A stretch of 64,000 bases of DNA from Antedon bifida (Eukaryota > Echinodermata > Crinoidea > Comatulida > Antedonidae): the NCBI GenBank assembly GCA_963402885.1, contig OY727102.1, positions 14,756,001 through 14,820,000 on the forward strand. Reading direction: 5' to 3'. How positions within the stretch are numbered: position 1 is the first letter of the stretch; the number at the start of each line of letters is the position of its first letter. The position numbers were made by a program, and so were the translations under genes. This document shows positions 24,464 to 36,398 of this stretch, one piece after another. The notes under the pieces are model-generated. The model worked only from the letters and a program-made list of their open reading frames with translations. It made no database searches and was not told the DNA's origin.

Positions 24464-27400
24464 TACTGATTTTGATTTTGATGTTGGAAGTAAATGTTGG
24501 GATTGTGTCTGTACTCACATTGGTCATGTATGTGGCGTCGGTGTTGTTTAGTCTAATTGCATCTATCTGTCTGACGGCTGTTTTATCAACTATGAACTTG
24601 TCTTGATGAAAAACATAAATAAAAAAAAACTCGTCCTAAATATTAAAAACTTAAATGATCTCTTTCAAACTAAAAAAAAAATATTAAAAAAAAATGAATC
24701 GATATAGCCTCAATACAAGCCTACGGAGTCATCCAGCTCGTCGATCCAATTGGGTGTTACTTTGTATATGAATGAATAAAAAATACATTATACGTAGGCA
24801 TTTTAACCGACCAATCAGAACAGGGTTGACATCTCTTCGTGAACTTTGTTTGGGTGACATTTCCGAGCACCCCAATGCCGAAGATGACGTTCACGGCTCT
24901 TTTAAATAAAATCAGTAAATTCATTTTCCATGCGATACAATGTCAAAATGTTGGCTACAACATACATATCTGCGGCATTTATTAAGAGTGTCCCGTTAAA
25001 GCTATAGTCGTTCATATACCAATGGGTCTCCTACCATTGTTAAGCTTTTTTTTGTTAGCCTAATTCTTCCCGAAGAAGCGATCCAAATTTGGGCGGAATT
25101 TACAGGTGTTTATCCACCACCGATTCGTCGACATTAGCTCTTGAAGGCATAGCAGGTAGATATATGTCTTCATTTTCATGAGATTGGATATTTACATTCA
25201 GCGTCACTCACCACTAAGAACTAAGTACTTTGTCCAAAGCCCAAATTAGCATAGATGTCTACTACCTACTAATTCAACGATCTTTATACAGGTTACATAC
25301 AGCAATAATATTATTTTATTGAAACTGAATAAAAGTAAATTAAGAAGATAAGAATTAGTACAGTATATCATGTTCAATCTAAATTATTTATCATTTCATG
25401 ATGTTCTGTCTGTCGTTCTCTTAGTTGTGACTGAAATAAATTTTCCTCTATACAAACTGCCACAGGGAAAGGTAAAAATCCTTCAGATTTATGTAATACA
25501 TTTGTAACCGAGGAAGCCAAATATCACGTACATAAAAGAAATCAAATATTTTTGTTTAATAATAGGAAATTGTTTAATTTATATGTCAAGGTAATACTAT
25601 TACTAACAAACACAAAATTATAACAATAAAGCCAAACCTGACATCAACACTTGCCTATTTTTCTAAGATTGATTACCTACGTCATGCAGGTGAGAAGGAT
25701 TAACATACAGGTGGTATGTGATTAACATAAGGTGGTTTATGATTGCAATACAGGTGATCGCGATTGATTAAAGTTATAATTGTGATATGATATTGATGTG
25801 AATGAAACAATCTCTAAGTCTAAGTTTAAGTAATTTTAAAATTTGGTTTTTTTCTTGGTTTAAGAATATTGTAATTAGTGTTTTACGTCTAGAACATTAT
25901 ACAAACACGAGCGGCTGACTTTACCCACTTCTATACAAGTTTTGTTGACAACTATTTTGGTCTTTAATATGTTTAATATGTGTTTGGACAATAATTTGTT
26001 TTTGTAAAATAAATATTGACTGTCCAGTTGGCTTCCGGTACCTTCATTTTGATGCCGAAGATTATAACTTGTCTGATATTAAGAATGCTCTAGGGCATTC
26101 AATGACGAAATATGGGCACAGAGGTGTAAGCTTCTTTGTCGCCAACAAGATGAGTATAAAAATAAATACGTAGTTATTCAAATTTTAGATGCTTAACTAG
26201 AATAATCAATACTGAAAATAAATTAGCAACAAATGTGTCAGGAATTCCAACTCACATTTGTGTAAGAGATATTTATGATATAATATTTTTTCTATATTAT
26301 TTTACAATTATAAAAAGGCATAGGCCTATATTTTTATATTGTCTAAAATGAAGTTTATACTGAATAAAGTATTTTATAAACTTCTAAACAGTTTTAAATG
26401 TTGTTCTACTGATTGAAACAAAGGAAAGAACATTTCCAGAAGTTGCATTTAATGCATGAACAAACTGAATTACTTGTTAAAATTGAGTGGCAGAGCGGAT
26501 AAGGGCAGGGCGGCTCAACCATAATCATAACATCGACATACGCCCAACCCCCTTTTCATAGTTTTGGGGAAAGAAACCCGGACCTAGGCCTATAAGTTAA
26601 AAAGTCTTCTCCACATTTGGCTGATGTACTTCTTTCGGAAAGTAGGTAGATATACCCAGGTTGCTGGTAAATTTCAGCGCAGTCGAAAGGATGAGTGACG
26701 ACCTCAGATACATGTCAGTCAAGATGAAAACAAGTAAACCTGAAACCTTAATTTCCAAATATTTCAAATGAACCTTGAACGTCCAATATAAGATACTTTA
26801 TTGATTTTCGTTATTCTTGATTTTTAGGTGATGAATGCAATCAATCAATTTTATGGTAATTTCACGAAAATATTGTAAAATGGTAATTAACATTAGTGTA
26901 AATTGAATAATATAATTATTATAATTGACTTAATGTATTCAATCATTGTCAATTACCAATGCATTTTAATAAAAGCAATACACATTTTGATACTAAAGTT
27001 GCATCTGCATTTTTATCCTTTGTTATGTCAGTGTCAAAAAAATTTTACCAAAAAAAAATACCAATGCTACTATTTAATCATGTGATTGCTTTATTTTAAG
27101 GCATTTTTATCAGTGACAAACAAGTCGCATATGCCTATCTTAAATAACAACCTCTGAGCTGGCCTAATTTTACATAGCATATATTTACACTTAAGTTCGA
27201 ACATTTGATTTTGAGTTGATAATATACAGTACGTAATTGCCTAAAGGGATGATAGAACTTCAGAACTTGAAGATGTACAACATGTTTGCTTCTTTACGGC
27301 TCAGAGGGCTGTACTGTCAAGACAGCCGATGAGAACCGGGAGCTTGCTGCTGAAATGTGGTTCTGAAGAAGATTACTAAACGGAAAGAGAAAATAACAAA

Positions 27401-27839
27401 CAGAAGCATACTTGAGGAAAAGACAACTTCTTGTAGAGATCGTGAAAATAAAGCTAGCCTACAACACTGCAGATAACAGAAGGAAAGGTTGAAGGAAAGG
27501 TTGAATGGAAGAGAAGACGTCAGAAGAAGCAATGGTTTGATAACATCAAAGAATAGACAGGATTGAATTTAATGCAAGCCAAGCGTCTCACTCAAATAAG
27601 ACCGGATTGTAAAGAAAGAGATAGTGACATGTCACAGATTGTAGCCAATCGTCAGTATTGACGGCGGCCAAACTTATTACTTGAAAATAGACGTAATTAA
27701 TGAACATTATAATCTATAAAAATATCACAGAGAAACGTTCAGTTTTCACTAAGTCTAGGACCTGGGTAAGATTTGTATGCATTAAATTTAGGAGAGAATA
27801 TCTCAACTGTTATAGGATAATTTGACACCAAGGAACAAC
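24464..27839. other. Non-coding stretch
   Basis: No gene or RNA is recognisable over more than 3 kb. Short AT-rich ORFs (e.g. 26,903-27,085) are low-complexity. Confidence 0.5.
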
Positions 27840-27889
27840 ATGGAAAATGTGCCAAATTCGCTATCCGGGACGAACATGCCCACAGCCGG

Positions 27890-28110
27890 GGTCAAAAGTT
27901 AAAAATGTGTGGTTTTTATATCTCGACAACCACTTGCTTTTGGTGTTAAATTGTTCAGAATAAACATATTTATATTCGGTCTAGCACAACAGGAAATGCT
28001 TTTACTGACCTTTAACCCAAAATGACAAAAAACACATTTTCAATGGACAAACTTTATGGTATCAAATGAAAGCCCATAAAATATTCTATCCATTGCTACC
28101 CAACTTGTAT
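27890..28110. repeat. Diverged relative of the large element's TIR
   Basis: GGTGTTAAATTGTTCAGAA followed by ACATATTTATATTCGG aligns with GGTGTCAAATTATTTGTAAG and ACATGTTTATATTCGC in the left TIR (33,950-33,985). A TGACCTTTAACCC word follows, resembling the TIR's TGACCTTTGACCT. The match is loose but ordered, so it may be an old terminal fragment of a related transposon. Confidence 0.4.
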
Positions 28111-28810
28111 TAAAAATCTGTAGGCCTAATTAGTATGCTAATTTTGTTAAAAATGTGCATATTTTATTATATTTTACAAAAATGAGTATATAATATATAG
28201 TATAAATTTACCCAGCATTTTGAACCAATTTTTACCGTTTTATCACTTTTAGATATTATTTATGTTGTATTTTTTTTATATCTAGGCTGAGGGTAGTCTA
28301 GATCAAAGACTATCTAGTAAAATATAGAAATATTTATTTGACGGCCTCTTTCAATGGCTTGGCAAAAGAAATGTTGACATTGTTGTTCTAAGATTAAGTA
28401 ACAGTCAAGAAACCTAAATTCTGTTTGGTAACAAGATGGCGGATACAAATTATAACCAGTTGTCGGTAACAACAATATGGCGCAAATATAAATAGCCCAT
28501 TGTATAATAGACATATTCATATTGGAATTAATATCTATATACATCTATCGCAATAACGCGCAATAGAATATATGTTTAGAATTACAGTAGGCATATTTCG
28601 GGACACGTACACGGTTCCCCTATTGAGTGGATACTTTTCCGTGAAACAAACGAAGAAAGATATTTAATATTTTCCATATTGAGGGATAAATATATAAGAA
28701 TGCATTTTTTTTTTACATAAAACAAGAAATTAGAAAGGTTTTCGTTCTAGAACTATAAGATAATCATTTACCCTGTCTTTGGTAAAAATAATATTTTTTA
28801 AATTCCAATC
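28111..28810. other. Non-coding stretch, nothing recognised
   Basis: AT-rich, with no supported feature. The minus-strand ORF at 28,314-28,544 has no domain. Confidence 0.45.
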
Positions 28811-28885
28811 AAATGACGTCATGATAAAAAAAACCCAAAAAAATCGTTGTATTGTCACGATATTTTACTAATCATGACGTCATTT
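28811..28885. promoter_or_regulatory. Inverted pair of palindromic CRE motifs
   Basis: AAATGACGTCATGAT (28,811-28,825) and its exact inverse (28,871-28,885) each contain TGACGTCA, the full CREB/ATF consensus. They are 45 bp apart. No promoter or exon lies nearby, so binding is possible in principle but a regulatory role is unproven. Confidence 0.4.
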
Positions 28886-30305
28886 AAATTGACGTGTGAA
28901 CATTTTATTTTCATCAAAGGAAGCATAGATGGTTATTCTAGAATGAAAAGTGTTTATATTTCTTTTGTTTTATGTATGAAAAATGCACATTTCTATTTAT
29001 CGTCGATCGTTATCATCATTGTCTAAATGGGCCTTTACCCTAACCTTACATTACATGATACAGGCACCACATGTGATATAAATTAGATGCTGTATTACCA
29101 AATATTCCTATGATACTTGGGAAATAGATACTGTATGTGGAGATACAGCATATATATGGGATCACCACTAAGGGGACACTTTCCGTTAACATGAATTCTC
29201 CTGTACTTATAGATTTGACTTAAATCGTTTTTTTATTTTATGTATTTCTAGTAAATGAATTAAGTGATATAATAAACCAAGTTATTTAAAGAAACAGTAA
29301 GTTTGGTTATCGGCAATACATGGCCTTACGTCAGTAACTTTTTTTTTCTTTTCTTACACACACATCTGCATCATAAACTCGGTTCAAAAGGGGGAATGTT
29401 ATATCAACCGAAATGCCAAAGGCCAAATTCAAATCATATTAGAAATATGCAAAGTCCCCAAGTTAAGCAAACGTCATTGCTTAATGTATTATATTAAAAA
29501 AAAATTTTAAATATTATTGACATTTACCTTGACTGTTTATACAAATCTAATATAGCATTATGACTATTAATTACAGAGTTACTGCTGTACATTTAATATA
29601 TATCAGCATTATGTCTATCAAAATGTCTAACACAACGTTGACTAATAATTGCAAGAAACGCTTTAAAATGTTACAATGATTTATATACATTTATAAGTTA
29701 TTGACATATGCTCAGAAACACTAACATCAAACATCCAATTTATAAATTTATGAACTAAATTAATGTAACGATATACGATTATTAATGGGTATAAACTCAT
29801 CGATCGATTTCAAAAGAGAATTGGCCTGAGGTTCATGTAAAGGAACGCTCGTAACTCTCGTTGAGAAATCCGAGAGTTGTAATAATTTCTCTTTTTGTAA
29901 GTAAAAATGGAAAATGGGCAGAAATAATTAAATTACGACATTAATTAGGCTGTGTTTTAGTGTGTATGTTTATCTAATATTAATGTAGTATATAGAATGA
30001 ATAGAGCGAATATTAATAAGAATAAACTATTGGCTGCAGTTCTATTTTATCAATCAATCAATTGTTGACCAGTCCACTCCTCATCCAATCGGTGTACACA
30101 CACAGTACAGCCTTGATGGACGTCGAGGATGTCCAGGACTGACTGACGACTGCGGCTGGCTACCAAAGTCAGCCGTAGACACCAGGAGCAAGATCTCTGA
30201 AATCCGACGGTGGTCCAAATTGGATGGGTACACTGCATCATTGAGTTGTAACTATTTTGCATTACTTCTAAAATGTTTCCCTCCATGATTGCATTATATT
30301 TCAAT
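28886..30305. other. Non-coding stretch
   Basis: No gene seen. The block at 29,082-29,140 resembles 4215-4275 and may be an old dispersed repeat. Confidence 0.45.
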
Positions 30306-30314
30306 GATGAGTTT

Positions 30315-30440
30315 TTAGTCGCGTGGACGCGACTCTATAGTTTACTATGTCGGTCGGTCGGTCGGTCGGTCTGGTATCACTATGCGTTTTAGCACGCGAC
30401 TTATGGCTGTTGGCCTTGTTTTTTGCTTGATCTCACTTTG
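30315..30440. repeat. (CGGT)n tract inside a GTCGCGTG-bordered repeat
   Basis: A hairpin-like GTCGCGTGGACGCGAC is followed by six GGTC/CGGT units (about 30,349-30,372), then TTTAGCACGCGACTTATGGC. The CACGCGAC end inversely matches the start, so the tetranucleotide run is embedded in a small palindromic repeat. Confidence 0.5.
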
Positions 30441-32674
30441 TATATTTTATATTTCTTTTTAGGAATTTCAATTTTTTCTATCAAAATTGCCATTTTTTGT
30501 AATTGTAATGTGTCCGTCTATGTTTTATGCTTAGGGACTAGGACAAAGCCAGACAAAGACAAGCCACTTTGGCTTCTGTGTGTCTTGACCATAAAATATG
30601 TAAACTGTCTGTTGAATACATGTTGTTATTATGTGTCAGGTTAATCATTGGCTATTATCAACATTCAACGAATACTAAATAGTGTATTACAATTCCCGTT
30701 CTTAAATTATTCAACTGCTTTCATTTTTAATCGAATATCGAAGGATATGTTTAATTTAGGCTGTGGAGCATAGCAGACATCGCACACTCTAGGTAGGTTG
30801 GCATCATTCGTCAGCCTACAAACATCTGTATAACGAACAAACAGCTTAATTAAGTGCACAATTTAGACTATATCGGATCCAACATGGTAAATAAGGTATA
30901 GGCTACATTGCATAATATAAACACTGCTACATTCTTCTGGTCGTTTTGTAATATCTTATAGAGAATGTTGAAAATAAGGCAAATTCTCAGATTTTGGACA
31001 ATTATCAATACAAATTGCATTCAAACTAGATTGTTTCTTCATTTTAGCAGCATACAATAAATATAATAACAGATAATGAACAGGCCTATCTATTGCTCTT
31101 GCCCTGGGAAGATTGTTCTTGACATTATGCTAAATAATAATTATTATTAGGTCTTACATGCAATATTCAGTTAAGATGTATCTAGTGACAGCTGCAGATT
31201 CGTCAACAATGGATTTGATAATGATGGCTTAGGGTGCCGTATTCTGTTTGACTACTTGTACTTCTCATAAAAATATAAAAATTATAACAACAACATCATC
31301 TTCTTCTTACTTTGTTACATTATTTCCATATGTCATTTTTTAAATGAAATCATTTCTCATTAAATTTTTGTTTTCTTGGGAATGTTGTTGCACTGCAAAA
31401 CTCTGTTAATGCTAGAATTGAACTTTGATATTAAATAGATCACCCAATTAAATAACTCCAACAGTCAGTGGGGCATGATATCTTAATGGATTCTAAACAA
31501 CTTCCATTTTTCTCCACTTGGTTACTAAACTTCGAAAGTAGAAAAGATTTGGTGACGTCAGTTAGTTTTAATGGGCATTATATAAATTGTATGATTTATT
31601 TCTAGTTAGACATATCGTTTATTCAATTGAAGATACTCAACTTTAAAGTTTTATAAATATAGTAAGTAAAACTCAAATTCACAACTTAAGCCTAAATGAT
31701 GTGTGGTCGCCAATGAATTCAAATAAACATTTATTTTCTTTCTCTATTTTCATATTAAATAAGTAACAAATTAAGAGTAAATTTTAAAATGACCGTGAAA
31801 GTAGTAGAGATGAAATTAAGGAAGTAGGTAGATGACAGAAAAGATAAAAATCTGGGCCAGCGTAAAAAGCACAAAATACAGTGCGCAATGAACACAAGAC
31901 AACAGATGGAGGATCGAACCGAAGATGCCAAATTGACACCAGTTAAACGACCAGAATAATGACCAGTGAATGCGAGCGTGTGTCTTTAAATCCTCATCTT
32001 TATAAAATAAAGAAATCGATCTCTAGAATGGCCTGTGGGTTTAGAGGTCAGGGTTTATATAGAGTATAGACAATAGGCAATTGTAAGTGCGCGCGAGCCT
32101 TAGTTTTCTCTGTAACATCATGCAGAGCATTTATTCTGTCCCTTCTGGATTTCAACAACGACACGTAACGTATTTATTAATTAATATAATTGATATTCTA
32201 CATCTCTGGTTAATTGAATGAAGTATGATATGACGTGCTAATGTGCGTTCTATGTAGCCAAATGCTTTCCATCGGCGATTTTTCAATAGTTGCATAAGAG
32301 TATTTCATTTTAAATCACTTGTTCGTGTCAAACTCACTAATTACGCATTACGATTTCCTGATTAGATAAAAGATGTTTTCTAAAATAAAAATTTGAAAGA
32401 GGTGACCTGCCACAGGCTTAATAACCTCACACCCAACCTGTTCTTAAGGTTTAGTGGAAAGTGACATTTAGTAGGCACGATTGATTCTGGGTTATTGTAA
32501 TGGTCTTGCGGTTTAGTCACGTATGTCACACTAATACGTGTTGATACATTTTAAATGACGTTTGTTAATATGTACATCGGCTAAAATGGCCATAAATTTT
32601 CTTTACTGACTTCAGCTTATTTCTTGTTGGTAATTGTTAAACAATTGGATTAGCGTCGAGTTACTTGTAAGACG
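30441..32674. other. Non-coding stretch
   Basis: No gene recognised. A degenerate B-box-like word on the minus strand near 31,915 could be an old tRNA-SINE relic, but I cannot support it. Confidence 0.45.
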
Positions 32675-32970
32675 TATACAAAAAGGCAGTATATGTACAG
32701 AACCAACGGCTTTACATCCAATCCCATCCGAAGGACGAGGCAATGAGAGTAAAGCATAATAATTTCCCAAGGATGCAATCAGTATGGTACAGATATATCA
32801 TTACATCATCACTATCCGGTATATACAGCACCAGACGCGATTCCCGGACGGTCTTACATCCAGAACGCAGCCTTATGTATGAAAACAAAAAACCGGGCCC
32901 AAAATTGCTTAACTTCGGTGAACCAACGAGAACCGGTGATCCGAAAAACTCGTAGTTTGGGAAACCTTTC
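32675..32970 (-). repeat. 5S-rRNA-derived SINE
   Basis: On the minus strand the upstream part (about 32,817-32,965) follows 5S rRNA order: ATCACCGGTTCTCG, TTCACCGAAGTTAAGCA, TTGGGCCCGGTT, then GGATGTAAGACCG, CCGGGAATCGCG and TGGTGCTGTA. These correspond to the 5S internal promoter region and 3' half, with substitutions and indels. A non-5S body follows (CTCATTGCCTCGTCCTTCGG, ATGGGATTGGATGTAAAGCC), a tail typical of LINE-mobilised SINEs. The architecture fits the SINE3 (5S) class. It is not a functional 5S gene, because the core is rearranged. Confidence 0.75.
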
Positions 32971-33735
32971 ATCTCTTCGACATCGATTTAATAATGATTG
33001 TGTCACCTGCAAAGGTCATTGATAGTTTACAGAAGACGTAAAAATTAATCATTATTAAAAATAATACTATAATCGAACATAATGCATAAGTACATGACGA
33101 TTAACATCAGCAAGGTTGAAAAATGATTTAAAATAACATTTTTCTATACTTATCATTAATGAATGAATAAACAATTGGCGTGATATGTATGACCACATAG
33201 GTGCCTTGCAAAAGTATTGATTATGGTTAGATAATTAATTGTATATCTAACTTATATCAGTGACAATAGAAAATGGTTACAAAAAACGTCAAAATATTGC
33301 CATTGTATATATTCATTATTACACAGTACCAAAAACAACCCTAACTCAATTTATTCATGATACCAAAAGCCAAGGTGCTATAATTGCATAGCTGTCATCC
33401 ACTTCCTTGGAATATGACACAACTATCTAATAATCCGTCATGTCATTATTTCACATTACGGATGAATTTTGCTTACATAGTAAATACATTTAGAACATTA
33501 TCTTGTATTTCAATAATATTATTTCAACGATACTTTTGTTCAATGTTTTCATTAATAGTTTTAATTATATTTCATGCACAATTCATTAATAAATCATGTT
33601 ATTAGAGAATTTAAAGGAGGTAGTAAGGAGGTATTTTAAGCAATGTGAAGAATATGTATGTAACCACAGTCCAAGAGGTTAGAAGTGCAATGTATTCAGC
33701 TCAGCCACTCCGCCCCGCGTTCGCAATTTAAACAG
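32971..33735. other. Left flank of the large transposon
   Basis: No gene seen. The last 80 bp are unusually GC-rich (CACTCCGCCCCGCG), like the right flank after 46,910, so the true element end may lie slightly outside the aligned TIR. Confidence 0.45.
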
Positions 33736-34573
33736 TTAGTCCAGATCCCTATGTATTTTCGTGTGCAGATCATGGGGAAAGTGTAAACATTGTGTTTTAT
33801 GAATATTTGAAGCATGCTGGTAGCAAAAACCGATGTTGTCAAATTTCTAAAATTCATCTTTGACCTTTGACCTCAGTTTAAAAATTATTGCTGTAAAAAA
33901 TAAAATGGCCATATCTCCGTAATGCATTATTGAAATGAAATAATTTTGGTGTCAAATTATTTGTAAGGTACATGTTTATATTCGCTTTAATGAAAAAGTT
34001 TGTCCAAAAATGGCCGGAAGTATGATTTTTGGCATTTTGACCTTTGACCTACTTGTTGTATAACTCCATAACTACCAGTCGGATTGATTCCAAAAAGGGC
34101 TCATATTATTCAGAAGACCTATGTTTCTATTCAATCTAATGAGAACTTTTGCATGAAAATCATCCAAAAACTTTTTATTGACCCTTGACCTTTACTATAA
34201 GTACATTCCTATATCTAAAAAAACTATGGGTCATTCAAAAAAAAATTTGACGTGAATATGTCGGGAATATACATATTTATATACGATATAATAGAAAAGT
34301 TTATATAAAAATGTAGAGAAATGTCATTTATGATCATTTAATCAATTTTTGGATTTATTGAGTAATATTTCGTGAGGTGGTTTTGTTTATCCAAAATATC
34401 AAGTTAAATTGCATTTTAGTGGAATAGCTTAACATATCGGGAGACTCTTGAAATTATCAAGAGAGTTTGGAGGTCTGTGAAATAATAATGATATTATTGA
34501 TGTTGGTATTAATAAACAAAAAACACTACAAAATGTAATTCAAAATCTTTGGAGTGTCAACCATCCGTCTCTG
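33736..34573 (+). repeat. Left terminal inverted repeat (about 0.84 kb)
   Basis: It matches the reverse complement of 46,125-46,910 almost throughout, e.g. GTGTGCAGATCATGGGGAAA, GGCCATATCTCCGTAATGC, CCATAACTACCAGTCGGATT, and on the inner side TTGATGTTGGTATTAATAAA. A stretch at about 34,368-34,498 has no counterpart or a different sequence in the right repeat. High identity over most of the length argues for fairly recent activity. Confidence 0.9.
33861..34191 (-). promoter_or_regulatory. Three DR1 nuclear-receptor motifs, left TIR
   Basis: Read on the minus strand, AGGTCAAAGGTCA occurs perfectly at 33,861-33,873 and 34,038-34,050, and AGGTCAAGGGTCA at 34,179-34,191. AGGTCA pairs spaced by one base are the DR1 site used by RXR, HNF4 and COUP-type receptors (established knowledge). 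Whether a receptor binds here is untested. Confidence 0.55.
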
Positions 34574-34862
34574 CCATATAACGATCCCGAACCCCTACCT
34601 AGGTGATTCGAACAAAGTAACAGGAAACACATTTGCCCTACCACAGACGAACGGGTGCCTAGGAACAGTGACCAAGATAGTGGCACCTCAAAGATAATAT
34701 ATACCATATTTTTTTTTTTTTTTTTTTTTTTTTTAAATGTACTAATCTATTGTTCATCATCACTGTCAGACTCTCCTGCGACGTCATGATACTGTGAATC
34801 TTCGTCATTGCAGCATAAGCTTTCCTCTGAGGGACAGAGACATAGCTCTGTACATAGACTTG
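34574..34862. other. Inner left part of the transposon
   Basis: Non-coding as far as I can see. Includes a T run at about 34,711-34,734. Confidence 0.5.
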
Positions 34863-35020
34863 CCCCAAGTCTGTATTTATTGTCTTTTTTTTAATTTATT
34901 TGTTTTTATTTCGACCGCGATTTTTGTCTGAAAATACACCCCAAGTCTGTATTTATTGTCTTTTTTTTTATTTATTTGTTTTTATTTCGACCGCGATTTT
35001 TGTCTGAAAATACAGACTTG
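34863..35020. repeat. 76-bp tandem duplication with inverted outer ends
   Basis: CCCCAAGTCTGTATTTATTG starts at 34,863 and again at 34,939, each followed by TTTATTTCGACCGCGATTTT and TGTCTGAAAATACA. The second unit ends AAAATACAGACTTG, the exact inverse of CAAGTCTGTATTT at its start, so each unit can fold into a hairpin. Almost no divergence between units points to a recent duplication. Confidence 0.9.
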
Positions 35021-35825
35021 TGAAACACGTATAGAAATCGATTTGCAAACCGCAAACATCCGATAAGAATGACGTAGGTTATCATACCGTATTTGGCTAT
35101 ATGGGGCGGGCGGTATGTAAATATGGATTTCGAATCAACCAATGATCATTTTGTTTCAAAATGAAAAAGATCGAGTACGTACGTACGTACGTACAGTGTG
35201 CTGAATGTACGATCGAGACTGAACAACTGTTGAAATATAAAATCGTGTTGCCAAGTTGTTTTGTTTATTAATATTAATTGTTTAGTCCAGTCCTGGCCTA
35301 GGCCTCCTTCGTAGGGCTACTCAACTCGTACGTATGACCTTCCAAAAACGTCAATAAGGTACATACCACCACCGACCGGCACACAACAGGGCTACACCAC
35401 CACACAGAACAGGACAGGGTCTGGGTGGGAATTAAATCAAATTTTCTCCGCATAATAAATGATCCATTCAATGTTAGATTTGGCGGAGAAGCTATAGCCT
35501 ATCATATCATATCAAGACGAGTTTTCATGTACCCAAGTACACATTGTCTAACCGTAACATACTGTAGCGCATGCGCATCGTCTTAGACGTTGAGTCTTTG
35601 AACTGAAATATGAATATTAAAACAACGTACGAGTGAGTAGTAGCCAATGGCATGCGGCTGAAACTAGTCAACTGGATAATTTATGCACCAAGAATTCTTG
35701 GTGTCAAACCACGTGACTTATGCGTGTTTCCCCAGACGGAGTATCCAAACTCAAGTAATACACGTATGAAACGCCATATGTGCAAAAATATTTATATTTT
35801 TACAAAACTCCGTCTGGAGCCCAGA
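35021..35825. other. 3' flank of the nuclease gene inside the transposon
   Basis: Non-coding. Contains an (ACGT)n run at about 35,176-35,193, and an inverted pair CCAGACGGAGT (about 35,733) / ACTCCGTCTGG (about 35,808) just past the gene's stop. That pair could form a hairpin in the transcript. Confidence 0.5.
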
Positions 35826-36398
35826 CTACTCTGTACAGGGCAGATCCTGACGTCTGCATGGACACATTCTTGTACTACAATCCCCTTTGCATTTACACCT
35901 TACTAGTTCTAACGTTGCTTTTGGTGCTGGGAGTTCTTCTGTTTTATGAGGTTCAAGTTCGCCTGTTTCACTCTTTGTGTAACCATGCTCCAATGGATTA
36001 AGGAACTTTTGCATTGGTTTTATAGCTTGCTCCCATACCGACGCCTGTATCTGTGCCCTCAAAGCATGTTGCTTTAATGCACCTCTAGTTGGTGGAAGTC
36101 TTTCTCCGTCAGCGTCATTTTGTCTATATAAACGCCATCTTAACTCTGAAATAGATTCTATTTTTAGTGACGATGGGCAGTATGCAGAGCATACAAACTT
36201 TTCAAGTCTTGACAATTGCAAGTTGGTTAAGTCAGGCTTGTATGCCAGCATATGAATGGCATTTACAATCTGCTTTGACAAATAGTTTGATCCATGTCTG
36301 TTTTCCTTTGCCTGAAAATCTCCCTGTAGTATCTGATCCAGTAAATGCATGCAATGCTGGAAGAGCTTTTGATTTATGTTCCTTAAGTGCTTCAACAA
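35826..36398 (-). pseudogene. Nuclease protein, C-terminal Cys cluster segment
   Basis: Continues from about 36,280 in a shifted frame. The LEKFVCSAY and ELRWRLYRQ stretches lead to LPPTRGALKQHALRAQIQA, then ELPAP and a terminal cluster CKCKGDCSTRMCPCRRQ with a further Cys. The Cys spacing recalls the CXC (tesmin/TSO1-like) DNA-binding motif; a zinc-binding role is inference. The stop comes right after the cluster, earlier than a second CXC half would require, so the end may be truncated. Confidence 0.7.

Noticed and set aside
32712..32972. Overlapping ORFs on both strands
   Set aside because: They are translations of a 5S-derived SINE.
33724..33740. Target-site duplication beside the TIRs
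   Set aside because: Bases flanking TTAGTCCAG (left CAG, right GTT) do not match, so I cannot define a duplication.
35652..36001. Plus-strand ORFs opposite the nuclease gene
   Set aside because: Shadows of the minus-strand coding region and its 3' flank.
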